From Salegentibacter sediminis (GTDB taxonomy: Bacteria; Bacteroidota; Bacteroidia; Flavobacteriales; Flavobacteriaceae): a DNA stretch of 64,000 nucleotides. The notes under the pieces are model-generated. The model saw only the letters and a program-made list of their open reading frames with translations. It had not been told where the DNA came from and did not search any database. A program made the translations under genes and the position numbers. Shown one piece after another: positions 61,780 to 64,000 of this stretch; the first letter of the stretch is position 1, and each line of letters starts with the position of its first letter. The stretch covers positions 45,172 to 109,171 of the forward strand of contig NZ_MSJR01000009.1 of NCBI RefSeq assembly GCF_002078605.1, written 5' to 3'.

Positions 61780-61796
61780 TTGCTTTGGGTTTTACG

Positions 61797-61804
61797 CAAA
61801 TATA
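61797..61804 (-). promoter_or_regulatory. Putative -7 promoter box of lplA
   Basis: Minus-strand TATATTTG matches TAnnTTTG and lies 17 nt before the lplA start, in the strip between lplA and the CRISPR array. Confidence 0.5.
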
Positions 61805-61868
61805 AATAATTCGGAAGCAGCTACCGGGAAACACCCAAAGGAAAAACAGTTTCTAAATTTTAATAAGT

Positions 61869-63659
61869 CTTGTGAATTGCTTTCAGAATTGTATTTTTAT
61901 TTAGGATTCACAGGTATGCCACCTTCTTTTACAATTCCGTATACGTTGTGAATTGCTTTCAGAATTGTATTTTTATTTAGGATTCACAGGGGAACATTGA
62001 ATTTGCTTACTGTGGGATGGGTTGTGAATTGCTTTCAGAATTGTATTTTTATTTAGGATTCACAGGTCAGAAAACCAGCTTAACGTGAAGTACATGGTTG
62101 TGAATTGCTTTCAGAATTGTATTTTTAATTAGGATTCACAGGTGCTCAATTTAACGAGGATATGATGACTCTGTTGTGAATTGCTTTCAGAATTGTATTT
62201 TTAATTAGGATTCACAGGAAATAGGATCCTTTTAATATAGCCCGGTCTGTTGTGAATTGCTTTCAGAATTGTATTTTTAATTAGGATTCACAGGAAAGAG
62301 GTGCAAACGATCTCACAGGCCGGTTGTGAATTGCTTTCAGAATTGTATTTTTAATTAGGATTCACAGGCCTTTTGAAAGAAACCCCATATTTACCCCGGT
62401 TGTGAATTGCTTTCAGAATTGTATTTTTAATTAGGATTCACAGGCAAAAGAGAGAGGCTCCTTCAACACACAATGTTGTGAATTGCTTTCAGAATTGTAT
62501 TTTTAATTAGGATTCACAGGCTGATCTCCATTTGGAAGGGTAACCACGCAGTTGTGAATTGCTTTCAGAATTGTATTTTTAATTAGGATTCACAGGCGCC
62601 TGCACGTACCTTTCAGCGTATACCGGGTTGTGAATTGCTTTCAGAATTGTATTTTTAATTAGGATTCACAGGGTTCTTATTGTAAAGGTTCTTTTACTGT
62701 AGGTTGTGAATTGCTTTCAGAATTGTATTTTTAATTAGGATTCACAGGAAAGTCACCCCCGGCTATGAGATTTGAACAGTTGTGAATTGCTTTCAGAATT
62801 GTATTTTTAATTAGGATTCACAGGTGTACTTTACGCTACAACAAATAACATTGTGTTGTGAATTGCTTTCAGAATTGTATTTTTAATTAGGATTCACAGG
62901 CATCTTCTTCTTCATCTTCATCTACAAGCTGTTGTGAATTGCTTTCAGAATTGTATTTTTAATTAGGATTCACAGGTGTTGCAGGATAACCGCCCTTTTT
63001 GTATTAGTTGTGAATTGCTTTCAGAATTGTATTTTTAATTAGGATTCACAGGATCTCTCTTTAACTGTTGCTTAATTGGGATGTTGTGAATTGCTTTCAG
63101 AATTGTATTTTTAATTAGGATTCACAGGCGGGAAAGTATAAGGTTTCGTTGCGACCTGTTGTGAATTGCTTTCAGAATTGTATTTTTAATTAGGATTCAC
63201 AGGTGAATATTTTTAAGTCAAAAGGGTTGTTCCGTTGTGAATTGCTTTCAGAATTGTATTTTTAATTAGGATTCACAGGGTTACAGGCTCGTTATTCATT
63301 TTTTGCTTAGTTGTGAATTGCTTTCAGAATTGTATTTTTAATTAGGATTCACAGGCTTAAAGGAAACTTCCGGTAAGTGGGATGAGTTGTGAATTGCTTT
63401 CAGAATTGTATTTTTAATTAGGATTCACAGGGTTAACTCTTTCCTTTTTAGCGAGCAAGTTGTTGTGAATTGCTTTCAGAATTGTATTTTTAATTAGGAT
63501 TCACAGGTCATGCAATTGAAAGTGGCGCTTTGTAATAGTTGTGAATTGCTTTCAGAATTGTATTTTTAATTAGGATTCACAGGCATCAGTTTCAAAGCCT
63601 CTTTTCATAGTAAGTTGTGAATTGCTTTCAGAATTGTATTTTTAATTAGGATTCACAGG
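61869..63659 (+). CRISPR. Type II-C CRISPR array, 24 repeats and 23 spacers
   Basis: Repeat of 46 nt beginning GTTGTGAATTGCTTTCAG and ending TTAGGATTCACAGG, with 7-bp internal ends (TGTGAAT/ATTCACA). I count 24 repeats. Spacers are 30 nt except spacer 6 (28, 62295-62322) and spacer 17 (29, 63129-63157). Repeats 1-3 have T instead of A at position 32, and repeat 1 also starts with C. Repeat start GTTGTG is in crRNA sense on the + strand, opposite to cas2; length and sequence are typical of Bacteroidota type II-C. No anti-repeat (tracrRNA) was seen in the flanks. Spacer targets were not searched. Confidence 0.98.
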
Positions 63660-63693
63660 ATACCCGCTCTAAAAAGCTGGTATCCTGTTTTTT
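63656..63693 (+). terminator. Terminator formed at the end of the CRISPR array
   Basis: Nine-bp stem CAGGATACC (63656-63664) / GGTATCCTG (63679-63687) plus three inner pairs, then six T residues. The first four bases, CAGG, are the end of the last repeat. It would stop transcripts running through the array toward cas2. Confidence 0.75.
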
Positions 63694-63767
63694 AAGTTTG
63701 TAGTTAGAATTAAAAAACGAACACTTTTTTTGATTTCTTTGCTAGGCGAGCCTGCTTTTTTGAAATC

Positions 63768-64000
<233 letters not shown>

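Noticed and set aside
61805..61868. Classical CRISPR leader on the lplA side
   Set aside because: The first repeats there are the variant and partly degenerate ones, and the strip mainly holds the lplA promoter; I favour the cas2 side, though not conclusively.
63660..63767. tracrRNA between the array and cas2
   Set aside because: No stretch complementary to the repeat start (GAAAGCAATTCACAAC) is present; the hairpin there behaves as a terminator.

Overview
The window is about 64 kb of ordinary chromosomal DNA from a Bacteroidota bacterium, most likely a marine-type member of the Flavobacteriaceae (Gramella/Salegentibacter/Zunongwangia-like). This rests on recurrent promoter boxes of the Bacteroidetes form TAnnTTTG with a TTG/TTTG about 19-21 nt upstream, AT-rich spacers, many short Sec lipoproteins, FadL and OprP-type porins, a bacillithiol gene (bshB1), a bacterial GH3 gene, and a type II-C CRISPR repeat beginning GTTGTGAATTGC. 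I see no insertion sequence, prophage or integrase. Species assignment is inference.

Layout. 0-10 kb: DUF3820, FAD-dependent dehydrogenase, GH3 acyl-adenylase-like protein, Fpg/Nei glycosylase coupled to a DUF72 protein, a metallo-hydrolase and secreted metallopeptidase pair, cold-shock protein, DUF4168 protein, and a DUF389 membrane protein fused to a degenerate lipid-kinase-like domain. 10-20 kb: VOC protein, NudK-like Nudix, PepSY-like acidic lipoprotein, a membrane-anchored kinase-like protein, fasciclin lipoprotein, HMA metallochaperone with a palindromic operator, LigT-like phosphoesterase, lysA, sucC, a cluster of palindromic intergenic repeats, and a metallo-hydrolase lipoprotein. 20-35 kb: trehalase, hutI-hutG-DUF1622 operon, Cys/Met PLP enzyme, bshB1, tRNA-His, a possible small RNA, stress-type small proteins, MATE pump, PAS/hemerythrin sensor, a U32 protein coupled to a ferredoxin, and an orphan NarL-type regulator.

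35-50 kb: P-type ATPase, FadL porin, APC permease, Met-rich lipoprotein, serine hydrolase, a tesA / ybbA-ybbP divergent locus arranged as in E. coli, SRAP protease-like protein, and a GluR0-like ligand-gated potassium channel. 50-56 kb: a complete phosphate uptake operon (OprP/O porin, pstS, pstC, pstA, pstB, phoU) preceded by an 11-bp-spaced direct repeat that looks like a PhoB/PhoP box. 56-64 kb: two DinB-fold proteins, Tat-exported amine oxidase, gamma-carbonic anhydrase, hemerythrin-like lipoprotein, lipoate ligase, then a CRISPR array of 24 repeats and the truncated end of cas2; cas1, cas9 and tracrRNA are expected beyond the right edge.

The most rewarding part is the CRISPR end. The repeats are in crRNA sense on the + strand, opposite to cas2. 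Each repeat contains a TTG-N19-TATTTTTA motif resembling a Bacteroidetes promoter, and a Rho-independent terminator lies immediately after the last repeat, using the end of that repeat as part of its stem. Together this suggests that each repeat drives its own transcription toward cas2, as known for Neisseria-type II-C systems, but with a Bacteroidetes sigma signal.
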